64,000 nucleotides of DNA, taken from positions 635,454 to 699,453 of the forward strand of contig ONZQ02000011.1 in NCBI GenBank assembly GCA_900312665.1, read 5' to 3'. Made by a program: the position numbers and the translations under genes. This DNA is from Cephalotrichum gorgonifer. Taxonomy: Eukaryota > Ascomycota > Sordariomycetes > Microascales > Microascaceae. Of this stretch, positions 23,166-34,735 are shown in pieces. Position 1 is the first letter of the stretch; every line of letters begins with the position of its first letter. The notes beneath the pieces were generated by a model, which saw only the letters and a program-made list of their open reading frames with translations, made no database searches and had not been told where the DNA came from.

Positions 23166-24871
23166 TCACCGCTCCATCGCGTCCTCAAACAACCCCCTCA
23201 GGACGTCCCTGTCCCTCTCCCCGCCCTCCATCCCCGGCGCCAGAACAATCACCCTCTTCTGCGGCAACGTCCCCTCCACCAGCGCCTCTATATCCCCCCT
23301 CCCGAATCCCAAATCCTTCAACCCCCTGGGCTGGTCCCCCAGCCCCTCCAGGAACCCCGCGATGGCGTCGCCTAGGATCTCGCCCGCTGACTCCTTCTTC
23401 GCCTGCGAGACGTCGACGCCGAACGCCGCCGCGGCCTCTAGGTGCCGTTCCGGGTTCGACGCGGCCGTGAGGCGGAACACGGACGGCGCCGTCACGGCCA
23501 CCGACACGCCGTGCGGGATGATGGGGTGGTCGACCGCGTAGCCCGCGTGGCGGTACCCCGGGTTCTGGCCGGAGATGGGGTACGACATGCCGTGGCAGAG
23601 GTGGACGCCCGCGTTCCCGAAGCCCACGCCCGCGAGCGTGGCCGCCAGCATCATCTCGCTCTGCGCCTCGGCGTCGTCCGGGTCCCGGACCGCCCTGGGC
23701 AGGAACTCCACCGTCCTCCGGAGCGCGTGCATGGAGAAGACGTCGCTGATGGGGTTGGCGCCCTGGTACGCCGGCCTCTGCAGCGGGTTCGCGGGCCGGG
23801 GCGATCGCTCCGTGTAGGGGATCGCGGTCCACGACTCGAGGGAGTGGCAGAGCACGTCGAGCCCCGACGCGGCCTTGACGGCCGAGGGCATCGTCCGCGT
23901 GTTGAGCGGGTCGCAGATGCCGAGGAGGGGCTTGAGGTTGCGGTGGGCCACGCCCGTCTTGGCGCGGTGGGTCGTGAGGTCGAAGATGGCGGTGCCCGTC
24001 GTCTCGGAGCCGGTGCCCGCCGTGGTCGGGACGGCGATGAGGGGCTTCAGGGGGCGGTCGACGGGGCGTCCGGCGCCGATGGGCGCGTTGACGAAGTCGA
24101 GGAAGGGCGCGTCGGGGTACGTCGTGTAGAGGTTCATGAGCTTCGCCGTGTCGATGACGGAGCCGCCTCCGACGGCGAGGAAGGCGTCGGGGCCGTGCTG
24201 CTTTGCCCACGCGATGGCGTCCTTGATTCTGTAGGCGCCAAAACTGTTAGCTTGTGAACGTGTTCTTTTTCGGTAGTGACCTCGACAACTCGGGGTGTCC
24301 GGTAGCATGTCAATGTCTTCATGCTTGGAACATGGTTTTACTCACGATGTGTCCTTGGGCTCGATGGCCACGCGGTTATACACCACGTAGTTGACGCCCT
24401 CCCTCGCGAGGCTCTCCCTCACCTGCTGCATGGCGAACAGCCCGTCGACGGTCGAGTCCGTGACGACGCACACCTTCTTCGACCCCAGGTTCTTCAGGTC
24501 CATGCCGACCTCCTGCGTCACGCCGGGCCCGAAGCGGATCGACGACGCGGCCATCTCGAAGGCGTAGTCCTTCGACTTGGGCCCGTCGGCCGGCGAGGCG
24601 TACCGACGACTCGCGTCGGCATTCCTCTGTAGGAAGCCTCCGGGGACGCCGCCATGGTGGTGGTGGCCCGGGTTGGAGTGGCACGGGCAGGACGGCGGGT
24701 GGCCGAACTGGATGGTCCGGAGGAGGCTCGTGGCTCGTTGGGCGCTCTGGCGGTGGTGGTGGGGGTTGTTAGCTTAGGGAAATCGGGAATTGACCAATTC
24801 ACTGGGTTTGTGTCGTGGGCGAGGAAGGGGGAGACACGTACATTGGGTATTACCCTCGTGAGAAGAGACAT
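23166..24871 (-). CDS. Mitochondrial hydroxyacid-oxoacid transhydrogenase / Fe-type alcohol dehydrogenase
   Basis: Group III iron-type alcohol dehydrogenase, closest in layout to ADHFE1/HOT, which couples 4-hydroxybutyrate oxidation to 2-oxoglutarate reduction. Three minus-strand exons (24871-24842, 24746-24346, 24228-23166) encode 497 residues; the first codes for only ten (MSLLTRVIPN). The N-terminal 50 residues are Arg/Ser-rich with few acids and then a His/Pro/Gly linker, which suggests a mitochondrial presequence. The nucleotide-binding motif is GGGSVIDTAKLMN, followed by AVPTTAGTGSETTGTAIFD. Metal-site residues are visible in SGLDVLCHSLES, HLCHGMSYP and DHPIIPHG. The C-terminal half is all-helical with the usual LGDQPRGLKDLG segment. 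The precise substrate is inferred from family layout only. Confidence 0.9.
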
Positions 24872-27215
24872 GGCGAACGGACAAGATTAGGTAGGCGCGG
24901 GTTGGGTTGGTTCGGAGGTTTGTCTCGAAGGTTATGGTGATGTGGCGCCCGCACCGAAGTCAGGCGTAAACGAGGTTATCGAGTGGCGATTGATACCAAA
25001 AGCCTCAGCATGTGTTATCTTCGTGATGGCTGGAGGTAAAGATCGAGATGGAGAATATGCCACCAGTTTCAGAGCTGAGGGTTTCACCGACGGCCTTCGG
25101 TATTCATACTATTATTATTATCGTTACCGGCCACCGCTCGTGAGGGGGGCTCGGCAAGCTCTTAGCCCCTCCTGCTCGTTCGTTGCATCCTTGCCGGGTT
25201 CGTCATGTGGAGTTGGGGATTGCCGACGATCCCCGCACTCAGCAACCCCGGATCCGATGAACACCTAAATGGTAGCCGCTGTGTCTCCACTTTTCCCCCA
25301 GCCAAAAAAGTGCGGGGAAGCCGGTCCGGAACCGACCGGTGCTTGAAGAGCCAAAGAAAGCCAGTCAGGTCAGTCCAGCTTCGGCTGCCAACGCAGTGCG
25401 GGCAAGCCCATTGTGGAATCTCCCCACCTGGTTTGACCGACTCCCAATTGGCTATTTCAGCTGTATCCTCGGCAAATATAAATAACAGAAACTTAAGGGG
25501 GAAAACGTCCCACTCCTCCCCTTTGCTTGTGTAATAGCTTCTTCCTATATAACCAATTGTGGATGGCGGGGTTTCTATGTCTATATCTGTGCTCGTGTGT
25601 GTTCTCGGCTGGCTCCCAGGTTCCACCTCCTGGCCCCTAGATCCCCGAATTTACCAGTCCCGAGGATTCAAGTATTCTTATTATCACAAGTATGTCCTAA
25701 CCTTCGGAGCTCCCACTCTCATGCTCCGTCCAGGCTTGGCCACCCGCGTCAAGCCCAGAATCAAACCTGGTGCTCGGGTGCAGCAGTACCCAGCGTCAGA
25801 GCGGGACCAAACCAGGCGGGATATTGGAAATTGGTATTGACGACGGTCTTCCCGTGACCTGGGCGCTGGGACTTGGCACCTAGTGGAGATATTGGAGTGG
25901 GCTGGCTGAAAGGGTGGTCTAACCGCTCCGGAGCTCAGTAATAGGGCCCGCACTGGGCATCTTCCAATATTTCCTGTACTCGTTTGTTATCAAAGGGGGT
26001 GAGTTTGTCTGGGCTTTTGGCTCTTGGCGACGCGCCTGCCCAGTGTACATGTATATTTGCTCCTCTCTCTCGTAGGTGAAGAGCAAGTATGAAAGAGTAC
26101 AGGGGAATCATTCATGGTTTGGATTACATACACAGATGTCGGACTCTCTTCCCACCGAACCTCGTTCATGCCCCCTGTACATGCGTTTATACGGGGCAGA
26201 CGGTGGGAGTGGGGGAAGGTGCTCTCTTACACTGGGACTAAGCGTTTATTGGCTTGGCCTTATGCATGGCTCGTGGCACTAGAAACATCATCTGATATTA
26301 ATACAACAGAAGACTCATGTAGGGAGGGATGAGGAAGCAGAACCACAACGCCCGCCCCTTGGAGTATTACCAACAACACTCCCTTCCGCCTGACTCTCTT
26401 GGTCCCTTGGGCGGGGCCGCGCCAGCCTACTCGTACTAGGAACTTGGTCGACTGTATGGTGCCAAGTCGGTCGGTAGACAGAAAGTGACCCTCCGCGCAA
26501 CCACATCCAACCACCCTGACTGCGAGATATGCATTCATGATATAGCAAAGCCCAATACGACTTTCTTCAGGTACACACATACTGTACGTTTCTACGGAGA
26601 CGGGCCTGAGACCAAGATCAATCCAACGCCTCTTTTTCCCTCCTTTTCAGGTACATAGTAATCCATCTTACCCGCACTTGGGCGATAACTGACGGTCATC
26701 GCCAAGACCAAGATCACATCGCGCCATTCTGTTAGCGCCGGACCTGCTAAGGATGACGCAAACCATAGTTGCATTACAGGTGCAATCCGTTGGTGTGTGT
26801 TACTCATGGATGATGGTTGAGTGGGCGGTAGACACCAGTTGTATATGCAAGAGTGTAAGTATTAGTAAATCGTACGTAAATCGTACTCGCTGGGTACTCG
26901 TACGAGTAGCAACCTACGTCACAGGCGTCATGATGGGCTCGTGTTCAAGACAAGCCCCAAAGAAAGTTATTTCCCTTTCTGAGATTCCCTTTAAGTATAA
27001 GTGGGAGAGCATTAGCCATCTCCAAATCTGAGACCTCTCTCATTTACCCCGCAGATCTATACGTACGAACCAATTGACGAAAAATTGAAGCTCCAGAAAG
27101 CGTACATACGATAACGAGAAAACGATATCATCATACGTAGACCCGCACGAACAACACTTCTCTCCCAACTCCATCCTCCTCCCTCTTCCTCCCTCCCTTC
27201 TCGGCCCCGACAACC
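24872..27215. other. Divergent intergenic region
   Basis: 2.3 kb between the dehydrogenase (-) and the 109-residue gene (+). It contains a perfect 14-bp palindrome at 26895-26908. No supported gene. Confidence 0.45.
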
Positions 27216-27635
27216 ATGCCTATCGCCTACGGGAAGCTCACCCGCGCCAGCGCCCAGGAGACTGCGGCGGAGTTCATAATCGACGGCACGAAGTACTCGT
27301 TCCACGCGGCACACGCGTGGTTAGCTCCCGAGTTCGTCGGGGAGGACGTCTCGCTCACCTACGGCGACAAGGAGGAGCTGAAGAGCGACGAGAATATCCC
27401 ATACCAGGCCAAGTTCGGGCCCGCGAGCCTCCGGTTCCAGCTCGCCAATGGTCTCCGACTGCAGGGTGACCTCTCCCGCACCATCGACCCCGTGGAGGTC
27501 AGCGGCGACGCCAAGTTCGAACAGTCCCAAGGTACGTTGCGTTTGGTAGTGGTCCTGAACCCCGCATGGCAGTACGAAATTGATTCTAGCAACCTCTGAC
27601 AATTTTCCTTCTTGGGTTTAGTTGAAGGGGACTGA
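27216..27635 (+). CDS. Small uncharacterised protein, beta-rich (109 aa)
   Basis: I do not recognise a named family. Exons 27216-27531 and 27622-27635 (phase 1, GTACGT donor, TTTAG acceptor) give 109 residues ending in QSQVEGD. If the intron were retained the frame would run to 27599 instead. The protein alternates polar and hydrophobic residues (EFIIDGTKYSFHAAHAWL, DVSLTYGDKEEL, ASLRFQLANGLRLQGDLS), which suggests a compact beta-sheet or barrel-like fold. It has no signal peptide, membrane segment or Cys. Codon use is as GC-rich as neighbouring genes and the ATG follows a C-rich leader (CCGACAACC), both of which support a real gene. Function is unknown. It sits at the left border of the 7.1-kb gene-poor block. 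Confidence 0.7.
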
Positions 27636-28158
27636 AAGGAGGGACCCCCGACGATCAGATAGGCCACATACACAGAGGGAGAGAGTGTGTGCGTGTGCGC
27701 CTGTGTGTGAGTGAGAGAGGAGACTACATGGGTCTGAAGGGTGAAAGTGCGGATTTGCGAGACGAAGAGATGATGGAAGGAAGCCTTCTTAGCCAGCACC
27801 CACTGCAGCGGCCCAGCCATACTCGTGTTATATACTGTATGACGAGATAGTTGACTATCCACGAACAGATATGAAATCTGGTTTGCGTCGCTTCTTACCA
27901 GTGCCAATGGCAACGTTCAACGGCGGTGAATCTGTGTGTAATATTAATTCCGGTCTGTTTCTGGGAACGATGTTTTAGCGAAAGTTCGCGGGCGAGCGTA
28001 TGGTATAAGTTGCGACCGGACTGCTGCCGGGAACGATATCGGGGCGAGACAGTCGCAGCTGTCAGCCTACCCAACCTAGACCTAGGACGTCTCCTGCACG
28101 AGTTCTCACCCTTGCGGATATCCGGCGAGCACGAGGACGCATCCAGAAAGAAAAAGGA

Positions 28159-28186
28159 GTTGCTGTTGCTGTTGCTGTTGATGTTG
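28159..28186. repeat. TTGCTG trinucleotide-type repeat
   Basis: Imperfect TTGCTG/TTGATG repeat of about 28 bp in the gene-poor block. Confidence 0.75.
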
Positions 28187-29485
28187 TACAGGGGAAGCTC
28201 TTCACCTGTAGCCGGAATCGTCAGCTCAACGCCTCCTCCCTCCCTTGCTTGATACAGGAGGCAAGGAAACACGGAAGCACCGACGCAGGGAGGCACGGAA
28301 GCCCCAAGCCTGCTAACCGGCAGCAGGTCGTCCGTCCCTTGCCTTGGCCCTCCCAACGCTCCGCCAACCATCAGGAACAAAAATGGATTTCCTTGCAGAC
28401 CCGACCCCCCTTCCCCGCCTGCGGGCGTCGATATTTAGGATCAGGCGTCCGACGGATCCAGCCCTCTCGCGATTCATGCAGCCACTCCAATAATGCGGTG
28501 TTTCGAATCATCCCATGCACCTGAGCCCCCCCCTTGGGAATAACGCCACCGGCGCAATGGGATGAATATTGCAACCCTGAAGGTGCCATTCTTCGGTGCA
28601 CATGTAACCTTAAACACCCTGGCTCGAACGAGCCCGGGAGAGGAGGGATTGCAGTGGTCGCTTCCAGACTTGGGGGGGCGCATGTGCGCGAACCTCGCAT
28701 GCATTTGTTGTTCCTTCTTATTTCCCCCCCTCCCCCGGCCGTCGGCACGGGTCTCCCGAAGCGACCCTTTGTGATTTCCGGTTACCAGTGCGTCGGGAAG
28801 CTGGTTTTGTTTGCTCATAGTTTCCAGGTTCCGGGGTCTCCCGCTGGAATTCTGAGCCTCCCCCTTTCTGGCGGTATGCAGGATCAGAAGACTTCACGTG
28901 TTGGGGTGAGCGAGCAGGGGAGGAAGAGTCGTCGTCAGCCGCCGGACATTCAATCACGTATGGTTTCCCAGGAGGTGTAATTCGTTTTGGTAGCTAGGGT
29001 GAAGCCACGCCCGGAGATACGCCCGAGTTCAAAAGGAGCACCTTTGAAAGGCATATCTGAAATTGGATGTAGAGAAGGAGAGGTTCCCCCCACGGCGGAC
29101 ATACAAAGGGGCTCAGGAATGTGTCTAGAAGCAACCAACCATCCTGGACAGGTTCCCTCCCGTCCCGGCGGTGTGACGTCGGTCTTTGTGATCGCCGGTG
29201 ATACTCAGACGATCCGGCGCGGCGTCGACTTTTTTACGATCTTGTTTCGAATTTTTTGCTCCGAGATTTCCTTTTTAGATTTGAGGGTGGAGTGGCGCCA
29301 GATGAGCATCATCATCCCCTGCAATGGACCCCGGTATTAGTTTCTATACAAGTGTAATATTTACGCGTACAAGCATTCTCCTTACAAGATCGACAGGTAG
29401 AATGCCAGATCCGGCCGGGGTGCCGCTGACAGATTCATCCATCCACCTGATACAAATATACCTTCTATTACACTTCTCTGCCGGG

Positions 29486-29532
29486 AGAGGAAAGGGGCAG
29501 GGGAGAGGGGAGAGGGGAGAGGGGAGAGGAAA
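29486..29532. repeat. G-rich minisatellite (GGGGAGA)n
   Basis: Repeated GGGGAGA units with several runs of four G on the plus strand. Confidence 0.85.
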
Positions 29533-32500
29533 GGGTTGTGACCCTGGCGGTGGATCGAGATGGCTGCATCTCACTGCATCTGACAAGAGGCACGTTGACA
29601 GGACCGAAGATGGGCGTGCTCGTCCGAGCACAAGCGAGTATCGCTCGGTCGATACGAACTGTGGCCGAATCTCGGGGATACAAAGAGTAGACTTCTTGTC
29701 TTCTTTCCACCTTTCCAAACGTACATGAGGAGGAAATCTGAATATTACTAGCAATGGACACGCACAGTACAGCAATGCTACTCAGTATGCTTCGCGAGTT
29801 TCATACCATCATCCGAGCACGTACGCGTGAGCCGACCCCCCTCGGTCAAACGATAAGAAGAGGAACATATTAGATCATTTCATGCATTTCTCCTCCTGTT
29901 TATCGCGACGGCCCGATTGGATGGGTGGCCCCGAAAAGTCCCCGGACGAGATTCTGCGTGGGGGAGGCGCGGGCTGCAGCTAAAGGGAAAAAAAACATTC
30001 CAGAAGCTTTTTTCTCCAAAAATCCGAAGCAAGGGGCTTTCAGAATAGGAGAGAGGTGAACCGAAGTGGTGGGGTGGGGGGAGCTACATTCTGAATCGTG
30101 ATTGGCTGGCCATCCCGTGTCTGCGTTGCGCCATAAATATCAGCTTGTGAGTGTATTACAAGCATCCGGCCCCTGAGCAAGTACCTGGAAAGCTGAAATT
30201 GGGCAGCGGTGATAACTCCGACTTTCCACGGAGATCTGGAAGATCTAGGTCTAGACCGCCCGTTGCGCTGGCAGGGACGCCGCCCAGCCCCCATATCGGC
30301 CAAGGAACTAATAGCTAGGGGAAGAAAAAAAAGCAAGTAGCGCCATATTACTCCGTACTTTGTAAGCCAATGGGGAAGACGGCCAAAGCGAAGCCAAAGG
30401 CAAACTCCTCATTGATAGCCTAAGTTGGAGACGAGCCGGAGGAGTGGATGGATGGGGAATGGATAGCGGGTTAGCACCGAGCACGGCCTTTCTCTTTCCA
30501 AGAATCGATTTTGGGGTTCCCACCTACCGGGCGCCGACCGATCCGCGCCACCTCGGGAGAAAGGGGCCGGACGTGAATCGGTTTGTGTGTGTGACCTGTC
30601 GATGGTTGCTGGTCCAAGATGTCCCTTGCGGATGTGGGGGTTATTTGATATCGACGATGTCGATCTGATTTCGGTTGGTTCCACGCCACAGACGGTCACC
30701 GTTGGCAATGTGGTTGTTCCGTCATCTTACTCATAGCAAAATCCCCACGAAGGACCAACATTAAAAGCTCTGCCAGTTTGAGCAAGTAAGAGTACATGGG
30801 TACACGTTCGACCCCTCTTCCAATTGCCAGGCGCTTTTGGGGTGGGTGAGCGAAGTGCACATGCAGATATGGGAATTTAGACCCACACGAGAGAGGCACG
30901 TGTCCAGCAAGGATTAGCGAGATATGTACAAAGCACAGCCCTTTTCGCTTGTACCCGTCCTCGTACCCCTACTTTTCACCCAGCTTCAAAACTCCACTAA
31001 TGCCTGTTTTGGTAATTTTGTCCCGCCCGGCCAGTCCGTTAATACCCACCTCAGAGTGGCTTCTTCCCCGATCAGCCCTGGCGTCCTTGAACTCCGGACG
31101 GCCTCGGTAATACAGGTACTTGTATCTCCGGATGACCTATTACTCGTTATCGTAAGGAACCTGGGAGCAAGCGCTGATCCGTCCAACAAAAAGGGGCAGG
31201 GCCGACGTCATTTTGGAAACCCGGAAGGGGTCTGGTATTGTTACTAGTACAAGTACGAGGACGCCATCGGCGCCGGGGCTTCCTTTGCTCCGTCGCCTAC
31301 TCCGTAGTTGGCAGGCAGCTCTGGTCGAATTCCCTTTCCTAGGAACGGCGTTCCCGAGGAGTGCGAACTCTAACGGGGGACGTGATGGGGGTGGATGTTG
31401 TCGGCGCTGAGCGCCGGGCGCCGGGCGCTCTCATGTTTTCCGCCTGGATATCGCAGGGCATTTGAGGGAGAGTGAGTGGCTTCGAGTGGTTCCCGTTCTC
31501 GTGGTACTCGTACAGCGCCTGGTACGACCGTGATTTCCAAGTAATGCTTCCCATATGCGCGTTCGTCACAAAAAGAAACAAAACGCTTGCAGTGCCGAAG
31601 AGGAACGCTAGGCTGGGAAAGGCTATGCATGGTTTCTGCAAAATCGGAGCCGGAATAACCTGGAGCGATGGTCCCCGCGTCGTCCGCGGGGAGTCGACGC
31701 ACGCCACTAACATTAGTCGTCACCATTGAAACTACTCGTAGGTGCCAAGCTAGGTCTTGCTGTTGCGAACAGTACACATGACCGTGCCCTCCCTGCTCCT
31801 CCCCCTCAAACGACTCCAATGCGGGTGTGTGTTATAATATGGCTATTATATATGAGATCGCCTTGCGTCGTCCGCTCCGCTCAGGGGAGCCGTATTAATG
31901 GAGGGTCATGTGCAGGATATCAATACCGGAGTACTATATCTTAACTTCCCATTCCTTTTTTCGGTACTCGAACGCGGATCGCGTACGCCTTTTTCATCGC
32001 ACCATCACAGGGGCGGGCGCCGCCTCTCCCGCCCGCCAGCCAGCCAGGATACACCTGTCGTAGAGCTTGCTAGCACCCGCACACGTGCGAGGACGGCAAG
32101 ATCGTGCCCCCATCCCCCTTAAACGAGGGCCCCTCGGACCCCTTCCGATGCATGGGTCCCGGACGGACCCTGATGCGCCAAGTCCACACCACCCACTTCC
32201 AAGACAGGTGGTTAAAGCCGCGCGTTGATGCTTCGATACGTCAGCGCCCGGGCGCACCCTCAATAATAAACTAAGCTATCTTGGCTCCAATGGGTTTAGT
32301 GGGTTATTTTTTTTTTCTTTGCGGTTCAAATAGCTTAGCGCATGGATACTCTGTACGAGAGGAGAGTTGAGATATTACGGCTATTATACGAACCGGGTAT
32401 TACAAGCATTGGCTCAAGCAGTTTTTCTAGGTTGGGGCTCCCAGCGACTCACACCGCCCAACTGGAAGTACGAGTACATCCTCTGTGCTCAGTGATCCGT

Positions 32501-33553
32501 GTCCCCACCCCGGCGGCTGACTACATCTGGGCGAGTGGTCGGTCGCCCCTCCACGCCTACCCAGCAATACCCCGCCAAACGACTGGTCGCGCCTTCTATG
32601 ACGAGCTGTGTAGCAGTGTATACGTACTGTGTGCATCGGTAACGAGATACCGACGTCACCTGCTGCTTCCTTCCGCCTGGAGGGCACACAAGGCGACAGG
32701 AAGCTACGGGGCGGTGTGCATGCCTCCACGTGTGCCCCTGGTTCCAAAAAGCTCCTCCCAAACAACAATATGACAGAGGACCAATCGAAGGCGAAAAGTA
32801 AGGAGAGTGGAGGAGAGTGGCTAAGCGAGCATCTTTATTATTTTATTTTTCCCCCTTTGTTTAAGTTGATGGTGGGATTGAATCAACCCTTGCCACAACC
32901 TCTCCTCCGCCGCTCATCCATTGCTCCGCTCTTACTCTATCCACGCTGTGCACGGAGTACTGGTGTACTAAACCAGATCTAGTAGGAATGCTAGCACATG
33001 TACTTTTCGAGAGGCTGGGCGCGGCCCTCTGTGTTTTAGGGGGGCGGGCGAGCAGGATGATGGAGGTACTGGCGTAATACTTGCCGCAAGTGGCGCGGGA
33101 AGTACCTCCCACATGGCAACTTCCCGCCGTGCATTTCTTGAATCTAAGCTCTCCACAATCCATGCATCTTCCACACCCACCCGTTGCCCGTCATCGTTTG
33201 ATAGTGTTTCTGCTTCCGAGACCTTCTAGCGGGTATGAAACGCTGCATCCTTTATGTAAGACATGTCTACGATGATAGCACCAAACCTTCATTGACGGTA
33301 CCCAGGTCCTTCTCCTTCCATAGCTACTCGTGCGTAGGTGGGCAGGTACTTGTGCTGCCTGGGTCAATCCAAGTATCACACCCACAATAAAGGGGAACAA
33401 TGGCCCCCCGGTACTTTGTACCCTGGACCCATTGAAGTAGTCGTTGTTTGGCTTAGGTGTGCCTCCATCCCACCCTGCAGAGTCCACGCTACACCGCATG
33501 TGGTGTCCCTGTCATTTCAGCCCACTGGCTAACATGCATGTATTATTATCAGA

Positions 33554-33569
33554 GTACTTGTACAAGTAC
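33554..33569. repeat. 16-bp perfect palindrome GTACTTGTACAAGTAC
   Basis: Perfect dyad made of two overlapping copies of the dispersed GTACTTGTAC word. See the related finding. Confidence 0.9.
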
Positions 33570-33947
33570 CCCCCTTCCCCCCCCTCCAATTCCATCGTTG
33601 TGTGCCCCACGTTCTGGCGGCCGATTGGGCTTGCATCAAGAAAGCGAGAACAAACTTGTACTTGGCCGGCACTGGGTACAAACCACATGCATTCCATTGC
33701 AGCTGCTTGAGAAGAAGAGGGCTGGAAGGACGACGGGCATATGCCCACGGCCATCCGGCGAGGAGATGTCCGGAATTAGTAGCTTGAAAATCCTTGGAGC
33801 TTCCAGTGTGCTTCTAAGCCAACCTCCGTCCCTTTCTCCTTAGCGTCGTCCCACGTCGTTCTCTGTCTTGGTTCCCATTCGGAGGTGCGCGCTGCGCTAA
33901 GGAGACTTGGAAAGGATACGAATAATAGCAGCTAGTACTTGTAGCAA

Positions 33948-33973
33948 TACTTGTACTGTACGAGTACTCGTAC
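33948..33973. repeat. Cluster of TACTTGTAC/GTACGAGTAC words
   Basis: Adjacent and overlapping copies of TACTTGTAC, GTACGAGTAC and GTACTCGTAC within 26 bp, about 760 bp upstream of the kinase start. Confidence 0.85.
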
Positions 33974-34735
33974 ACCAGAACAGAGCAGATAACCCCTGCA
34001 ATTCCTCGGTTGATCCCTGTGGGTGGAATGGGGTAGGGGCCACCCACCACCGCCCTTGCCATCGCATCCTGATACTTGTACCTCCCGATCCTGCCTGCTT
34101 TCATTGATATCTGCAAGTCGTCCCTTTGTACTGCTCATGTGCCTGCTCACACTGTCTCTGCTGCTTGTAGCCAAATCGAATTTCCTCTCGTTCAAGAACT
34201 TGTACGAGTAGCGCAATCTGTGAAAGGGACGACAACCTCAAACCACCACCCACCCCGATCCCGATAATACGATTCCATTCCAAAGACCCTCGACCACCGA
34301 CCGAATCCACGCCCGTCTCTCCCCACGGCAGACACCTCCCACTCCGATAATATACCGCGGCTCAAAACTCGCCCTCGCTTCCCCGTTTCCGTCCTGTTGC
34401 GACCTGACGACCTCGTTGCGGATATCGTCAGACGAGCAGAACCTGCATCCCTCCTCGAAATTTCTCGACTCCTGGCAGCCTAACCAGCCCTATCTCCCCC
34501 CGCGAACCGCCTAGACCGACCTTACCTGCGATTTTTCTACGAGACGGTTCCTTTCCTGCCTGCTTTACATGCACAATTGCGCATCACCCCTCGCCTGGAG
34601 ATACCCTCGCCCTGCCAACACTGAAGAATGATATAGCGGCCTAGTTCAGACTTTGCCGGTAGACCGACCCCCCCCCCCCCTTTTCCTTCCTGCCGCCGCA
34701 GTCCGTTCTCCGCCCCGCCGAACCTCCAACCCCAA

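Larger units (their letters stand above)
27636..34735. other. 7.1-kb gene-poor block
   Basis: No open frame here combines family features, start context and splice sites. Candidate frames are all short, and several overlap each other on both strands. It holds a CTGTTG-type repeat near 28159-28186, a G-rich minisatellite near 29486-29532 and most of the GTACTYGTAC words in the window. No transposase, reverse transcriptase or terminal repeat was seen. Confidence 0.55.

Noticed and set aside
23185..24210. Arg/His/Pro-rich frames over the dehydrogenase
   Set aside because: Shadow frames of the same exon; the in-frame product has full Fe-ADH motifs.
28371..29775. Several overlapping frames of 90-150 codons in the gene-poor block
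   Set aside because: They overlap each other on both strands, lack coherent starts and splice sites, and show no family signatures.
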